A stretch of 64,000 nt of DNA from an uncultured Christensenellaceae bacterium (lineage in GTDB: Bacteria; Bacillota; Clostridia; Christensenellales; Pumilibacteraceae), in NCBI GenBank assembly GCA_910587455.1, contig CAJULK010000005.1:53960-117959 (forward strand), written 5' to 3'. Below, in pieces: positions 8,753 through 17,761 of this stretch. The notes below the pieces were generated by a model. The model searched no databases, was not told the origin of the DNA, and worked only from the letters and a program-made list of their open reading frames with translations. A program made the translations under genes and the position numbers. Numbering within the stretch: the stretch's first letter is position 1; every line of letters begins with the position of its first letter.

Positions 8753-10179
8753 ATCCCGTATTCCCCCGCTATTTCGAGAACGTACCGTTCGTCGTTATAC
8801 GGCTGTTTTCTGCCCATTACGTCGTTGTAGCGCTCCGCGCCTTTGCCGGCTATAAGCACGATATCGTCCTTGTTTGCCATGGCAAGCGCCGCCCGTATAG
8901 CTTCCTTTCTGTCAACGATAGCCGTATAATTGGTGTTGCCAACCTCTTTAATGCCCTTTTCTATCTGCAGAATTATATCGAGCGGCGGCTCGAACCGAGG
9001 ATTGTCGCTCGTCACGAAACAATGATCGCTCAGCGTCGAAACGATCTTACCCATTATCGCGCGCTTAGTCGTGTCGCGGTTGCCGCCGCAGCCGAACACC
9101 GTTATTATTCGCGCGGGGGCAAACTCTCGGATAGCGCGCAAAATGTTGGCAATACCGTCGTCCGTATGCGCGAAGTCGATTATTACGCTGCACCGCGCCG
9201 TATTTATTATGTTGAACCTGCCGTCCACCTTTTTTACGTTGCGTATACCGTCTATTACGGCGGAAAGCGGAAAGCCGAGCGACGAAGCTATCGCCGCCGC
9301 GCACAGCGTGTTGTACATATTGAATCTGCCCGTCAGGCTGAACTTGACTTTGCCCACGTCGTCGAACATGTTTATGACATAACTAAGCCCGTCGGCGCTC
9401 ATCTCGAGATCTATGCCGAAAACGTCTGACGGGTTTTCCGCACCGTACGTAACGGTGTGAAGTGCCGTATCGCGCAAAATCTCCATACCGAGCTCGTCGT
9501 CTACGTTCACTACCGCGGCGCGCGCGTGCTCGGGCGTGAAAAACGATTTTTTAGCCGCAGCATAAGACTGCATGTCTCCGAAAAAATCGAGATGATCGCG
9601 CGAAAAATTGGTGAACGCCGCCGTTTCGAACATGATCCCGTCCGTCTTTTTGAGCGCGAGCGCGTGCGCGGACACTTCCATGACTACATATTCCACTCCC
9701 GCGTCCGCCATTGCTTTGAATGTTTCGTGAAGCTCTATCGGGTCGGGTGTGGTAAGCCCCGCTTCGTTCTTAAAGTCTGCATACTCGACGGCGTTGGTGC
9801 CTATTAGTCCGCACTTTTTGCCTGAGGCTTCTATTATGCTCTTAACGATGTATGTCGTTGTGGTTTTGCCGTTCGTCCCCGTTATTCCGACTATGCGCAA
9901 TTTCTTGGACGGATAGCCGTAAAACGCCGCCGCCGCAAGACTCAGTGCGCGGCGCGTATCGTCTACTTCTATCTGCACACAGTCGAGCGCAAGCCGCCGT
10001 TCTACCACGATAGCCGCCGCTCCGCGCGCGAGCGCGTCCGCCGCAAACGTATGACCGTCGTTGACTTTGCCGACAAGACAGAAAAACAGATATCCCTCTT
10101 TTACCTTCGAACTGTCCAGCGCAAGCCCGCTTATTTCCACATCGCTTTCCGCAGTAGGAATTATCTCGTTAAGTCGCAT
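8749..10179 (-). CDS. murE: UDP-MurNAc-tripeptide ligase, meso-diaminopimelate-adding
   Basis: Adds the third amino acid to the peptidoglycan stem peptide. It has 476 residues, with the ATP-binding motif GTNGKTTTT at 101-109. The substrate-selecting motif reads DNPR (392-395, in SDNPRFEPP), which in characterised MurE enzymes marks meso-diaminopimelate rather than lysine. The family motif usually reading DYAHTPDG is DFAHTDDG here. A GGAGAG site precedes the ATG. murF, which often follows murE, is not in this cluster. Confidence 0.95.
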   Translation of the reverse strand: MRLNEIIPTAESDVEISGLALDSSKVKEGYLFFCLVGKVNDGHTFAADALARGAAAIVVERRLALDCVQIEVDDTRRALSLAAAAFYGYPSKKLRIVGITGTNGKTTTTYIVKSIIEASGKKCGLIGTNAVEYADFKNEAGLTTPDPIELHETFKAMADAGVEYVVMEVSAHALALKKTDGIMFETAAFTNFSRDHLDFFGDMQSYAAAKKSFFTPEHARAAVVNVDDELGMEILRDTALHTVTYGAENPSDVFGIDLEMSADGLSYVINMFDDVGKVKFSLTGRFNMYNTLCAAAIASSLGFPLSAVIDGIRNVKKVDGRFNIINTARCSVIIDFAHTDDGIANILRAIREFAPARIITVFGCGGNRDTTKRAIMGKIVSTLSDHCFVTSDNPRFEPPLDIILQIEKGIKEVGNTNYTAIVDRKEAIRAALAMANKDDIVLIAGKGAERYNDVMGRKQPYNDERYVLEIAGEYGI

Positions 10180-10543
10180 ACACCGCTCTCCTTTCGCTGT
10201 CTGTATTATATGTATATTTTAGCCCGTAAATTGCCATGCCGCGGCGATTTTGCAAATTGTCTTATTTTTCGCAATAGAGAAACGCGATACAATGTGTCAT
10301 TCCGAGCGCAGTGGGCAATCCGCACCGATCTGTCATTCTGCAATCCGCTCCGATCTGTCATTCTGAGCGAAGCGAAGAATCTCTTGTGAAACAATGGTTG
10401 CGCTTCGCGATATTACGGTTGAGATTCTTCACTGCACTCGCTGCGCTCGCTTGTTCAGAATGACAGAGAGTAGTGTTTGTGCGCTTGCTCGTTCGGAATA
10501 AGCATGCATCTTGCTTCGCAGGACACAAAGAATAGCGCGAATA
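10180..10543. repeat. Repeat-filled gap inside the cell-wall cluster
   Basis: This 364-bp gap between murE and the penicillin-binding protein gene holds the same repeat family as bases 1-276. There is a 25-bp tandem duplication (10316-10340 and 10341-10365) and an inverted pair (10356-10383 with 10421-10465) that can fold into a hairpin ending in TCAGAATGACA. No gene is seen. The repeats may form RNA structure in the operon transcript. Confidence 0.75.
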
Positions 10544-12436
10544 TCAAGCGCTCGAACGTATAAGCACCGTGTCGCCGACCTTGATCTTGGCAGAAGGAAC
10601 GGGCGTTTGCGAAACGACGTTTCCGCCTTCGCCTACGAGTTCGACGTGCAAACCCGATTTTTCGAGTACGGCTACCGCATTTTCTATGCTCTCGTCTATT
10701 ACGTCGGGCATAAACGTATATTCGGTGTCCGGCGGCAGAGTGGGAGCTATCCCCGCATAATCGAAAATCTTTTCGAAAACCTCGCCCGCATACGGTGCTG
10801 CGACAAGACTGCCGTAATACATATACCCCTGCGGCTCGTCTACAATCATGAGTACGGCGTACTTGGGATCGTTTGCCGGCGCAAAACCTATAAACGACGA
10901 AACATACTTGCCCTGCGCTATCCCGCCGTTCATGTATTTTTGCGCCGTGCCCGTTTTGCCGCCTATCGCGTAACCCGCGACGCCCGCTTTGCTTCCGCCG
11001 CCGTTTGCCACTACGCCCACGAGATACTCGCGCATCTTTGCGGAAGTGGCAGCGCTCACCGTTCGTCTGACCTCTACGGGCAAGCGCGTAGCCACGTTTT
11101 TGCCGTCGTAAGAATCGACGGACGAAACCAAATACGGTTCGTACAGTATCCCGCCGTTTACGACAGAGCACACGCCCGTAATAAGCTGCAGCGGCGTGAC
11201 CGCAACCGCCTGACCGAACCCGATGCGCGCAAGATCGACCGTCTTTACGTCCGACTCGCGCATGAGTATGCCGCTGCTCTCGCCCGCAAAATCGACGCCC
11301 GTCTTTTGCCCCAGCCCGAAACCGCGCAGCGCCGAATAAAACCGCTCCGTACCCAACCTGAGCGCAAGATCCATAAACACGCAGTTGCAAGAGTTTTTTA
11401 CCCCGTCCGCAAGGTGCTGACTGCCGTGACCTATCGACCGCCAGCATCTGATACGCTGCCCGTCTACCGTACGCGAGCCCGCGCAAAAGAACGAATCGGA
11501 ATCGGAAACGACGCCCGCTTCGAGCGCGGCGGCGGTAGTGAATATCTTAAACGTCGAACCGGGCTCGTACATATCGACTATCATCGTATTTCTCGACAGC
11601 TCGTTCAGAAGATCGAGATCGTCGCGCGGCGGCTCGTTAAGGTCGAATGCGGGAGACTTGGACATCGCGACTATTCCGCCCGTATTCACGTCCATTACCA
11701 CCATCGACGCCGACTTTGCCGAAAACTCGGTTTGCGCGGCTAGCACGGCGCTGTCCGCAAACCCCTGAATATTGCCGTCGATAGACAGAGTAACGTTACA
11801 GCCCGGGATACCGGGCACATAGCGCGTCACGCTCGACGGCAGCTCTCGCCCCGCGATATCCGTCGAAGTATAAGCAAATCCGTCTACGCCCGTAAGATAT
11901 TTGTCGTAATAGCTTTCGAGTCCCGACTGCCCTACGTTGTCTATGCTCGTAAAGCCGAGGATCTGCGACAGGGACGCGCCGTACGGATAGTTTCGCTGAG
12001 TGTCGAGCGTATAATACAGCCCCTTAATGTCTTTTTTGCGCAGTGCATACGCCGTTTCCGCGTCGATCTTGCGCTTGACGGTAGATTCGCCGACGGGCGC
12101 GGACAGCTTTTCGAGCACCGTCTCGTATTTCATACCGAGCGCGGGCGCAAGCTCTCGGGCAACGCCTTCCTTATCTTTAATGGCGTTAGGACGGGCGTAA
12201 AGCGTAAAGACGTCCTTGCTGTCGGCAAGCACGTTCCCGTTGGTATCGAGTATCTTGCCGCGCGCGGCCTTCAGCGGCAGATCGCGGTACCATTGTTCCG
12301 ACGCTTTGACGCGAAGCTCCGCGCCGTCGATTATCTGTATGTAAAACAACCGCCCGAATAGCGCGATAAACACGACTACGAGCGCAATAAACGCTATGAG
12401 TACCCTCTTTCGCAAAAGCGTCGCCGCGGCTTTCAT
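10544..12436 (-). CDS. Class B penicillin-binding protein (SpoVD/FtsI type) with PASTA domain
   Basis: A transpeptidase that cross-links peptidoglycan at the septum or spore cortex. The 630 residues comprise an N-terminal membrane anchor (about 10-35), a dimerisation domain, and a transpeptidase domain with the nucleophile Ser in PGSTFK (about 294), SCN (about 349) and KTGT (about 494). One PASTA domain lies at the C-terminus. The ATG at 12436 is preferred over the upstream GTG at 12445 because GAGAGGTG is well spaced for it. Bacillus has both pbpB and spoVD here; only one is present, so which of the two it matches is undecided. Confidence 0.93.
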   Translation of the reverse strand: MKAAATLLRKRVLIAFIALVVVFIALFGRLFYIQIIDGAELRVKASEQWYRDLPLKAARGKILDTNGNVLADSKDVFTLYARPNAIKDKEGVARELAPALGMKYETVLEKLSAPVGESTVKRKIDAETAYALRKKDIKGLYYTLDTQRNYPYGASLSQILGFTSIDNVGQSGLESYYDKYLTGVDGFAYTSTDIAGRELPSSVTRYVPGIPGCNVTLSIDGNIQGFADSAVLAAQTEFSAKSASMVVMDVNTGGIVAMSKSPAFDLNEPPRDDLDLLNELSRNTMIVDMYEPGSTFKIFTTAAALEAGVVSDSDSFFCAGSRTVDGQRIRCWRSIGHGSQHLADGVKNSCNCVFMDLALRLGTERFYSALRGFGLGQKTGVDFAGESSGILMRESDVKTVDLARIGFGQAVAVTPLQLITGVCSVVNGGILYEPYLVSSVDSYDGKNVATRLPVEVRRTVSAATSAKMREYLVGVVANGGGSKAGVAGYAIGGKTGTAQKYMNGGIAQGKYVSSFIGFAPANDPKYAVLMIVDEPQGYMYYGSLVAAPYAGEVFEKIFDYAGIAPTLPPDTEYTFMPDVIDESIENAVAVLEKSGLHVELVGEGGNVVSQTPVPSAKIKVGDTVLIRSSA

Positions 12437-12504
12437 AATATACACCTCTCGGAATATGTATATGCCGAAAGCGCGCCGTTTATATGCGTTCGATCTTCAA
12501 TATA

Positions 12505-12537
12505 AAAACGCCCGAGCTACTCTTTGCACGGGACGTT
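12505..12537 (-). terminator. Weak hairpin with T-run between ftsL-like gene and PBP gene
   Basis: On the minus strand an imperfect stem (AACGTCCCG with CGGGCGTT, one bulge) is followed by TTTTT. It could attenuate read-through into the PBP gene. Confidence 0.45.
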
Positions 12538-12558
12538 TCGTTTCGTATGGATAGATAG

Positions 12559-13305
12559 TTACATCAACAGCTGCGACAGCTTGTCGCAGAACTTATCGAA
12601 TCCGTTGGTATGCGGAAGCGGCTTTTCGCGGTTTACCTTATCCGCTCTGTTCGCCGTATACTGAGCGTCGCCAGCCTCGACCATACCGTTTTCGGCGGCG
12701 CTGTTTCGAATGTTTTCCTCGTTCGTAAGCTCTGCTAAGCGCGCCTGCTGTTCGGCTATGACCGACTGCTTATACGCTATGCTCTCCGAAAGCGCAGCGG
12801 TTTCAGCCTGCGCGCCCGATATCGACACGCCCGTCGCAATGACCGCGATCGCAAGCACGAGAGCAACCGCTACGTACACGACCAACAGCACTTTGGTTTT
12901 GGGATCGAGCGCTCTGCGGTCGCTGCGTTCGGGCGCAGTCGTTTTTTCAGTATTTACCGATTTTTTTGCGTACGCCTGCGTTTTGAGCGACGGCATTATG
13001 TCTTCCTTGTCGCGCGGTTGTTTTTGCTTTGCTTCGCGCTTGGGAAGTTCCGTCTCGGGCGCCGCCGTCGGCGCTTGGGCATACGAGGAGTATATGCGGT
13101 CTCCGCTTTGCTGCGGAGCATGCGATTCGCGTTGCACATCGGGAATTACTATATTCGTCTTGGGCAGTTCCGTGCTGTATACGGAAGAAGGCTGTGCGGC
13201 ATGACGCGTCGGCACGGCGTCGTCAATGACGAGCCGCGCGCTTTCCGTACCGTAACCGCCGAAGCGGTCGCGTTCTGTCTGATATTTACGTTTGCTTGTG
13301 ACCAT
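12559..13305 (-). CDS. FtsL/DivIC-like single-pass division protein
   Basis: A 248-residue protein in the place of ftsL between rsmH and the PBP gene. Residues 1-136 are polar and low-complexity (probably disordered and cytoplasmic). One membrane helix lies at about 138-160, followed by a short extracellular coiled coil (about 168-200, rich in Ala/Glu/Gln). FtsL proteins share this topology but usually have a much shorter cytoplasmic part. Assignment rests on position and topology, not on motif identity. The start at 13305 has an AAGAAGGTG site; the longer open frame to 13500 is the shadow of rsmH. Confidence 0.75.
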   Translation of the reverse strand: MVTSKRKYQTERDRFGGYGTESARLVIDDAVPTRHAAQPSSVYSTELPKTNIVIPDVQRESHAPQQSGDRIYSSYAQAPTAAPETELPKREAKQKQPRDKEDIMPSLKTQAYAKKSVNTEKTTAPERSDRRALDPKTKVLLVVYVAVALVLAIAVIATGVSISGAQAETAALSESIAYKQSVIAEQQARLAELTNEENIRNSAAENGMVEAGDAQYTANRADKVNREKPLPHTNGFDKFCDKLSQLLM

Positions 13306-13318
13306 ATCGTTCACCTTC

Positions 13319-14218
13319 TTATAGTTTTTCCGAAACGCGCAATGTTGCCGAGGCGCTGCGCGGATTATTGTCGAGTTCCGTTTGCGTCGGACGCAAGCGC
13401 CCGAGCGTTTTTCCGATAGCACGGTGATTGCACACACACACCGGCATGGATCGCGGGCAGATACAATCCGTTTCGAACTCGCGGAACGCCGCCTTGACAA
13501 TGCGATCTTCGAGCGAATGAAAACTTATCACCGCCAGCCGTCCGCCGCGCTCTATCAGTCCGAATATGCCCGTAATCGCGTCGTACAGACCTTTAAGCTC
13601 GCCGTTGACTTCTATGCGTATCGCCTGAAAACACTTTTTTGCGGGGTGTCCGCTTTTGCGGTACGGCACCGAGCCGGCTATGATATCGGCAAGCCGAGCA
13701 GTGGTTTTTATGTCCGCGCTCTTGCGCTTTGCCGCTATCGCGCTCGCTATGCGCCGCGCGAAACTCTCCTCGCCGTACTTTCGGAATATATCCGCAAGCT
13801 CTTCCGCCGAGTACGAATTCACAACGTCGTACGCCGAAAATTGCTGCGCTCTGTCCATTCGCATATCGAGCGCGCCGTCGCGCATGTACGAAAACCCGCG
13901 TTCGGGATCGTCGAGCTGATGCGACGAAACGCCGAGATCCATGACGGCGCCCGAGATTTTCGTTATGCCGTTTTCGGCGAGCAGTTTTACCGCATTTTCG
14001 TATTGACCTTTAATGTACGTGATGTCGCCCGACAAACGGGCTTTGCAGTATTCTATGGCGTCCGAATCGCGGTCTATCGCAACGACCCGTCCGCCCGCTT
14101 CGAGTATGGCCGATGTATGCCCGCCGCCGCCGAGCGTGCAATCGAGATAAAGTCCGCCGCGCTTTACGTCAAGCGCCGTCGTTACCTCGTCTTTCATGAC
14201 GGATACGTGATAACTCAT
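13319..14218 (-). CDS. rsmH: 16S rRNA (cytosine1402-N4)-methyltransferase
   Basis: Methylates 16S rRNA position 1402 using SAM. The protein has 299 residues, with the SAM-binding motif CTLGGGGH near residue 27, the conserved DLGVSSHQLDDPERGF stretch and the C-terminal ISFHSLEDRIVK motif. Its ATG overlaps the mraZ stop (ATGA). The gene order mraZ-rsmH-ftsL-PBP is the standard start of the division cluster. Confidence 0.97.
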   Translation of the reverse strand: MSYHVSVMKDEVTTALDVKRGGLYLDCTLGGGGHTSAILEAGGRVVAIDRDSDAIEYCKARLSGDITYIKGQYENAVKLLAENGITKISGAVMDLGVSSHQLDDPERGFSYMRDGALDMRMDRAQQFSAYDVVNSYSAEELADIFRKYGEESFARRIASAIAAKRKSADIKTTARLADIIAGSVPYRKSGHPAKKCFQAIRIEVNGELKGLYDAITGIFGLIERGGRLAVISFHSLEDRIVKAAFREFETDCICPRSMPVCVCNHRAIGKTLGRLRPTQTELDNNPRSASATLRVSEKL

Positions 14219-14658
14219 TGTTCGGTCTTTCGCACCGACCGCCCCGAAAACTGTGCAAGTATCTTTTTGAAGTCCAGACTCTCGCGGTGCTTTTTATATT
14301 CTTCTTCGTCCCATATCTCTACGTGATCCATCGCGCCGATTGATATGACGTTTTTTGTAAGACCGCACATTTCGATAAATGCGGGATTGAGCGCCGTTCT
14401 GCCCTGCTTATCCTCGGTGAGTTCCTGCGTAGAGGAAAATATGGCGCGCTTAAGCTCGTTCATGTCTATATCCAATATATCCGAATCGGCAAAACGCCCC
14501 TCGACGTTCTTAGTAAAATCCTCGCGAGTGTAAACGTACAAACAGTTTTCTATCCCGCAAAACATCATGGGATTGTCGCCGAGCAGCTTGCGAAAAGCAG
14601 GCGGTATGCGCAACCGCCCCTTATCGTCTAATTGATGATGAAACTGCCCGTAGAACAC
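14215..14658 (-). CDS. mraZ: Transcriptional regulator MraZ
   Basis: A DNA-binding protein that in other bacteria binds the promoter region of its own division/cell-wall operon. It is 147 residues with two AbrB-like halves, each with a D..GR signature (LDDKGRLRIP and EDKQGRTALN). The start is GTG at 14658: GGAAG lies 7 nt upstream and the protein then begins with the family-typical VFYGQFHHQLD. The open frame extends to 14721, but that would place the start over the promoter. Confidence 0.94.
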   Translation of the reverse strand: MFYGQFHHQLDDKGRLRIPPAFRKLLGDNPMMFCGIENCLYVYTREDFTKNVEGRFADSDILDIDMNELKRAIFSSTQELTEDKQGRTALNPAFIEMCGLTKNVISIGAMDHVEIWDEEEYKKHRESLDFKKILAQFSGRSVRKTEQ

Positions 14659-14711
14659 CGTAATGCTTCCTTTACCGACCACGGCTTTCCCGCCTTGTCG
14701 GTGTCCTACAT

Positions 14712-14740
14712 ATAATAGCACACAGGCTGACCACTGTCAA
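14712..14740 (-). promoter_or_regulatory. Promoter of the division/cell-wall operon
   Basis: On the minus strand, TTGACA (14735-14740), 17 bp, TATTAT (14712-14717). The predicted leader is about 47 nt. This is the expected site of MraZ autoregulation, but I do not see the repeated MraZ boxes clearly. Confidence 0.85.
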
Positions 14741-14854
14741 CCCTTTTTGACCAAAATGCTTCGATTTTTTTGATTTATGCTCTTATTCCGCGTCAAACTT
14801 CGTCACGATGCGATATCGAAAACCGTCGAAGTCCGTCATGACCGATCGTATTTT

Positions 14855-14880
14855 GCAATATGCCGCAATACTGCGCAATA
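14855..14880 (+). promoter_or_regulatory. Three GCAATA direct repeats at 10-bp spacing
   Basis: GCAATA occurs at 14855-14860, 14865-14870 and 14875-14880, exactly one helical turn apart, ending 24 bp upstream of the ilvA -35 box. This layout suits cooperative binding of a regulator on one face of the DNA; the protein is unknown. Confidence 0.5.
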
Positions 14881-14904
14881 CCGACACAAAAGCCGTCGGG
14901 ACTA

Positions 14905-14933
14905 TTGACTTTACGCGGCACGTATATTATAAT
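14905..14933 (+). promoter_or_regulatory. ilvA promoter, near-leaderless
   Basis: TTGACT (14905-14910), 17 bp, TATAAT (14928-14933), then nine bases and ATG at 14943. The predicted 5' leader is only 2-3 nt, with no ribosome-binding site. Confidence 0.75.
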
Positions 14934-14942
14934 AAACGTGCT

Positions 14943-16133
14943 ATGAAAATCAAAGATATAGAACAGGCTCGCCAACGCATTGCGTCGTTCGTCCACCACA
15001 CGCCGCTCGAATATTCGGAAACGTTTTCCAAGATGGCGGGCGGTCCGGTTTACCTCAAATGCGAAAACTTGCAAAAAACGGGATCTTTTAAGGTGCGGGG
15101 CGCGCTCAACAAACTGAGCAAGACCGATGTCGGCGACAAAAAGGTTTACAGCTGTTCCGCGGGCAACCATGCTCAGGGCGTTGCCTTTGCCGCAACCAAG
15201 CGCGGTATCGAGTCGGTGATATACATGCCGCTGTCCGCTCCGCTCGCAAAGGTGTCGGCCACCGAAGGCTACGGCGCGCGAGTCGTTCTGCACGGCGACG
15301 TATTCGACGACGCACAAGCCGAAGCGCTGCGGATATGCAAAGCCGAAAACGGTATTTTTATTCCCCCGTTCGACGACGAAGACATTATAGCGGGACAAGG
15401 CACCGTCGGGCTCGAAATCGCCGAGGACATATCCGACGCGGAAACTGTGCTCGTTCCCGCGGGCGGCGGAGGACTTTTGGCAGGCGTCGCGTTTGCCGTA
15501 AAGTCGCTATTGCCAGATGTTAAAGTTTACGGGGTGCAAGCGGCGGGCGCGGCAGCCGTAGCGAGCTCGTTCGGAGGCTCGCCCAAAACTCTCGACAAGA
15601 TCTTCACGATCGCCGACGGCATTGCGGTAAAGCGCCCGGGCGATATAACCATGAAATACATCAACGAGTATGCGGACGGAATACTTACAGTTACAGACGA
15701 CGAGATCGCTTCCACAGTTATTTCGCTCATCGAACGCGCCAAAGAAATCGTAGAACCTGCAGGCGCCGTAGGGCTTGCGGCGGCGATCTGCGACCGCTAT
15801 CCCGAACTTCGCGGCAAAAAAACCGTATGCTTGCTTTCGGGCGGAAACGTAGACGTGGGATTCATTCACAAAATAATCGAGCGCGGTCTTGTGAGCCGCG
15901 GACGGCAGATACGGCTTTCGGTAGTGCTTTCCGACAAACCCGGCTCGCTCCAAGCCGTGAGCGGAATACTCGCCGAAAACGGCGCCAACGTCATCGCCGT
16001 ACAGTACGACCGAGTAAACGCGGGGCTGTCGCTCAACGAAACCATTCTTCACATAACGTGCGAGGTTACGGGCTTCGAACACGGCAAGCGCGTAATGTCG
16101 GCGCTCGAAGCGACAGGATACAGACTGCAATAA
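14943..16133 (+). CDS. ilvA: Threonine dehydratase (threonine ammonia-lyase) with ACT domain
   Basis: A PLP enzyme that deaminates threonine to 2-oxobutanoate, for isoleucine synthesis or threonine breakdown. It has 396 residues. The PLP lysine is in TGSFKVRGA near residue 50, the phosphate-binding glycine loop is PAGGGGLLAG, and a single C-terminal ACT domain begins at about 320. This length and single ACT domain match the TdcB/short IlvA group. The start at 14943 follows homology; upstream frame is excluded because the promoter lies within it. No T-box or attenuator can exist because there is almost no leader. Confidence 0.93.
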   Translation: MKIKDIEQARQRIASFVHHTPLEYSETFSKMAGGPVYLKCENLQKTGSFKVRGALNKLSKTDVGDKKVYSCSAGNHAQGVAFAATKRGIESVIYMPLSAPLAKVSATEGYGARVVLHGDVFDDAQAEALRICKAENGIFIPPFDDEDIIAGQGTVGLEIAEDISDAETVLVPAGGGGLLAGVAFAVKSLLPDVKVYGVQAAGAAAVASSFGGSPKTLDKIFTIADGIAVKRPGDITMKYINEYADGILTVTDDEIASTVISLIERAKEIVEPAGAVGLAAAICDRYPELRGKKTVCLLSGGNVDVGFIHKIIERGLVSRGRQIRLSVVLSDKPGSLQAVSGILAENGANVIAVQYDRVNAGLSLNETILHITCEVTGFEHGKRVMSALEATGYRLQ

Positions 16134-16170
16134 CGTAATGCCCACACCTAAGCGCTTTCGGAAATGATCG

Positions 16171-16857
16171 CTATATCTCGATTTCGACCGCTTTATTCCC
16201 TACCTGATCGCATGAGGTCAGGTAGTATTTTATACCGCTTTTTTGATACAACGGACGGCTGTAACAGTTTTTGCCGTGAAGATGTCCGTAAACAACGGCG
16301 TCGACTCCGTACTTTTCGAACAGGTCGGATACGGGCGTAGGATCGAACCGAGCCGTGAACGGCGGATAGTGCAACATGAACACGGCTTTGTCGGCAGTAC
16401 CGCGCTGTTTTTCCATGCTTTGAAGCGAAAGTTCTATTCTGAGCAGTTCGCGCGCGTACAGCCGCTTTCCGTCCTCCGTTCTGTCGTCGGCGCTCCAACC
16501 GCGACTGCCGCAGACAATGAGATCGTCCATTCGCACGCAATCGTTCTGAACGGCAAAAACGCCCGACGGCAACGCCGAGCGCACATTGCTTATGCTCTTC
16601 CACCAATAATCGTGATTGCCGCGAATTATTACTTTGCGCCCCGGGTATTTGCCGATATACTCGAGATCGGGCACTGCGGCTTCGAGCGTCATAGCCCAAC
16701 TGAGATCGCCCGCAAGCAGCACTACGTCGTCGGGCGCAACGGTTTTGAGCGAATCCTCTATACTTTCGAGATAGTTATCCCACACCGCGCCGAAAATGTT
16801 CATCGGCTTCGGGTTGTTGATCGACAAATGCAAATCGGAAATCGCAAAAACCTTCAT
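16171..16857 (-). CDS. Calcineurin-like metallophosphoesterase
   Basis: A 228-residue phosphoesterase with the two-metal motifs in order: DLHLS (about 8-12), GDLSWA, GNHDYWW and a late GHLHG. The substrate is not predictable. Its ATG lies six bases after a TACAAT -10 box and has no ribosome-binding site. It is convergent with ilvA, with a 37-bp gap. Confidence 0.9.
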   Translation of the reverse strand: MKVFAISDLHLSINNPKPMNIFGAVWDNYLESIEDSLKTVAPDDVVLLAGDLSWAMTLEAAVPDLEYIGKYPGRKVIIRGNHDYWWKSISNVRSALPSGVFAVQNDCVRMDDLIVCGSRGWSADDRTEDGKRLYARELLRIELSLQSMEKQRGTADKAVFMLHYPPFTARFDPTPVSDLFEKYGVDAVVYGHLHGKNCYSRPLYQKSGIKYYLTSCDQVGNKAVEIEI

Positions 16858-16863
16858 GCATGT

Positions 16864-16892
16864 ATTGTATCATTTTGCATAAAGTTTGTCAA
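16864..16892 (-). promoter_or_regulatory. Leaderless-type promoter of the metallophosphoesterase
   Basis: On the minus strand, TTGACA (16887-16892), 17 bp, TACAAT (16864-16869), six bases, ATG at 16857. Confidence 0.75.
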
Positions 16893-16912
16893 TCGCGTAC
16901 GGCAGGGATCGG

Positions 16913-17497
16913 TCAAAAATCGTCGCCGTCGAACATCGGGAAAATCCTGCCCGAAAAACCGCGGCAAACGCTGCCCGTGCACGGCGGATATTTGCAATAT
17001 CCGTATGTCGGAACGAGAATATCCACTTGCGCCGTCACCTTTACTATCTGCAAGAGACACCCGCTCACCGACACCGCGTTCGTGCCTATAATCGCTCCGC
17101 TGTTTACGCTCATTGCCGTTTGAACTTCTATCGTGTACGGCACGAGCGAGTTCCCGCTCGGCAGACGCAACAGCAATTCTTTACACTCGCGGTAGCTTGC
17201 GCCCACCGTAAACAGGTTACCCCCGTTCGCATACGTAACGGCAAACCGCGTCACCGCCTCGCCGCAAACCCTACAGCATCCGCCGTCGCCGTCCGTGACG
17301 GTATAGTTTTCGAGTTCGGACGATACCACTCGCGCCGAAACGAACGTGGACTGAGCAGGTATCTCTACGTCCGCAGTCAGCGTGAGCGTAACGTTTTCGT
17401 CGGAGAACGCGCAACCGTCGAACACACGTTTCGTTTCTATAACCATTCGGCAACAAAGCCCGTCAAACCCGCCGCAACACCCAGCTTTCTTAGTCAT
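16913..17497 (-). CDS. Cysteine-rich protein of unknown function, possibly spore-surface related
   Basis: A 194-residue protein with clusters of cysteines near the N-terminus (CCGGFDGLCC), in the middle (GGCCRVCGEA) and near the C-terminus (YCKYPPCTGSVC). No signal peptide or membrane segment is seen. The stretch ETKRVFDGC recalls cysteine-rich hypothetical proteins of spore-forming Clostridia, which is a memory-based, tentative link. Start at 17497 is supported by GAGGTG. The divergent neighbour is a Spo0A C-terminal-like protein, which fits a sporulation context but does not prove one. Confidence 0.7.
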   Translation of the reverse strand: MTKKAGCCGGFDGLCCRMVIETKRVFDGCAFSDENVTLTLTADVEIPAQSTFVSARVVSSELENYTVTDGDGGCCRVCGEAVTRFAVTYANGGNLFTVGASYRECKELLLRLPSGNSLVPYTIEVQTAMSVNSGAIIGTNAVSVSGCLLQIVKVTAQVDILVPTYGYCKYPPCTGSVCRGFSGRIFPMFDGDDF

Positions 17498-17723
17498 ACA
17501 CACCTCGCGCATAAGTATTTTTATGCGCGTCGGGCACATAACGTGAATATTATTTCCGCCACTTGCATGCCGCGGCTACCTATACGAAAACACGCCGAGG
17601 CAATACTTTCGACGGCGTTATCCGAGACTATCTAAATCGAAAAACCACGATATACATAAAAATAAAACTTTTTCTTTATTTTTCCTATTTTAATGAAAAA
17701 ACCGTTTATTTATCGCGTAGTAT

Positions 17724-17746
17724 AAAATGATAAAACATATCATTTT
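17724..17746 (+). promoter_or_regulatory. Inverted repeat before the Spo0A-C-like gene
   Basis: AAAATGAT and ATCATTTT, separated by seven bases, lie between a TATAAA-type -10 region and the AAGGAG ribosome-binding site. It could be an operator or an RNA hairpin next to the ribosome-binding site. Confidence 0.5.
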
Positions 17747-17761
17747 ACCAAGGAGAAATCA

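Noticed and set aside
14722..14942. T-box or attenuator before ilvA
   Set aside because: The ilvA promoter lies 9 bp before the start codon, leaving no leader RNA.
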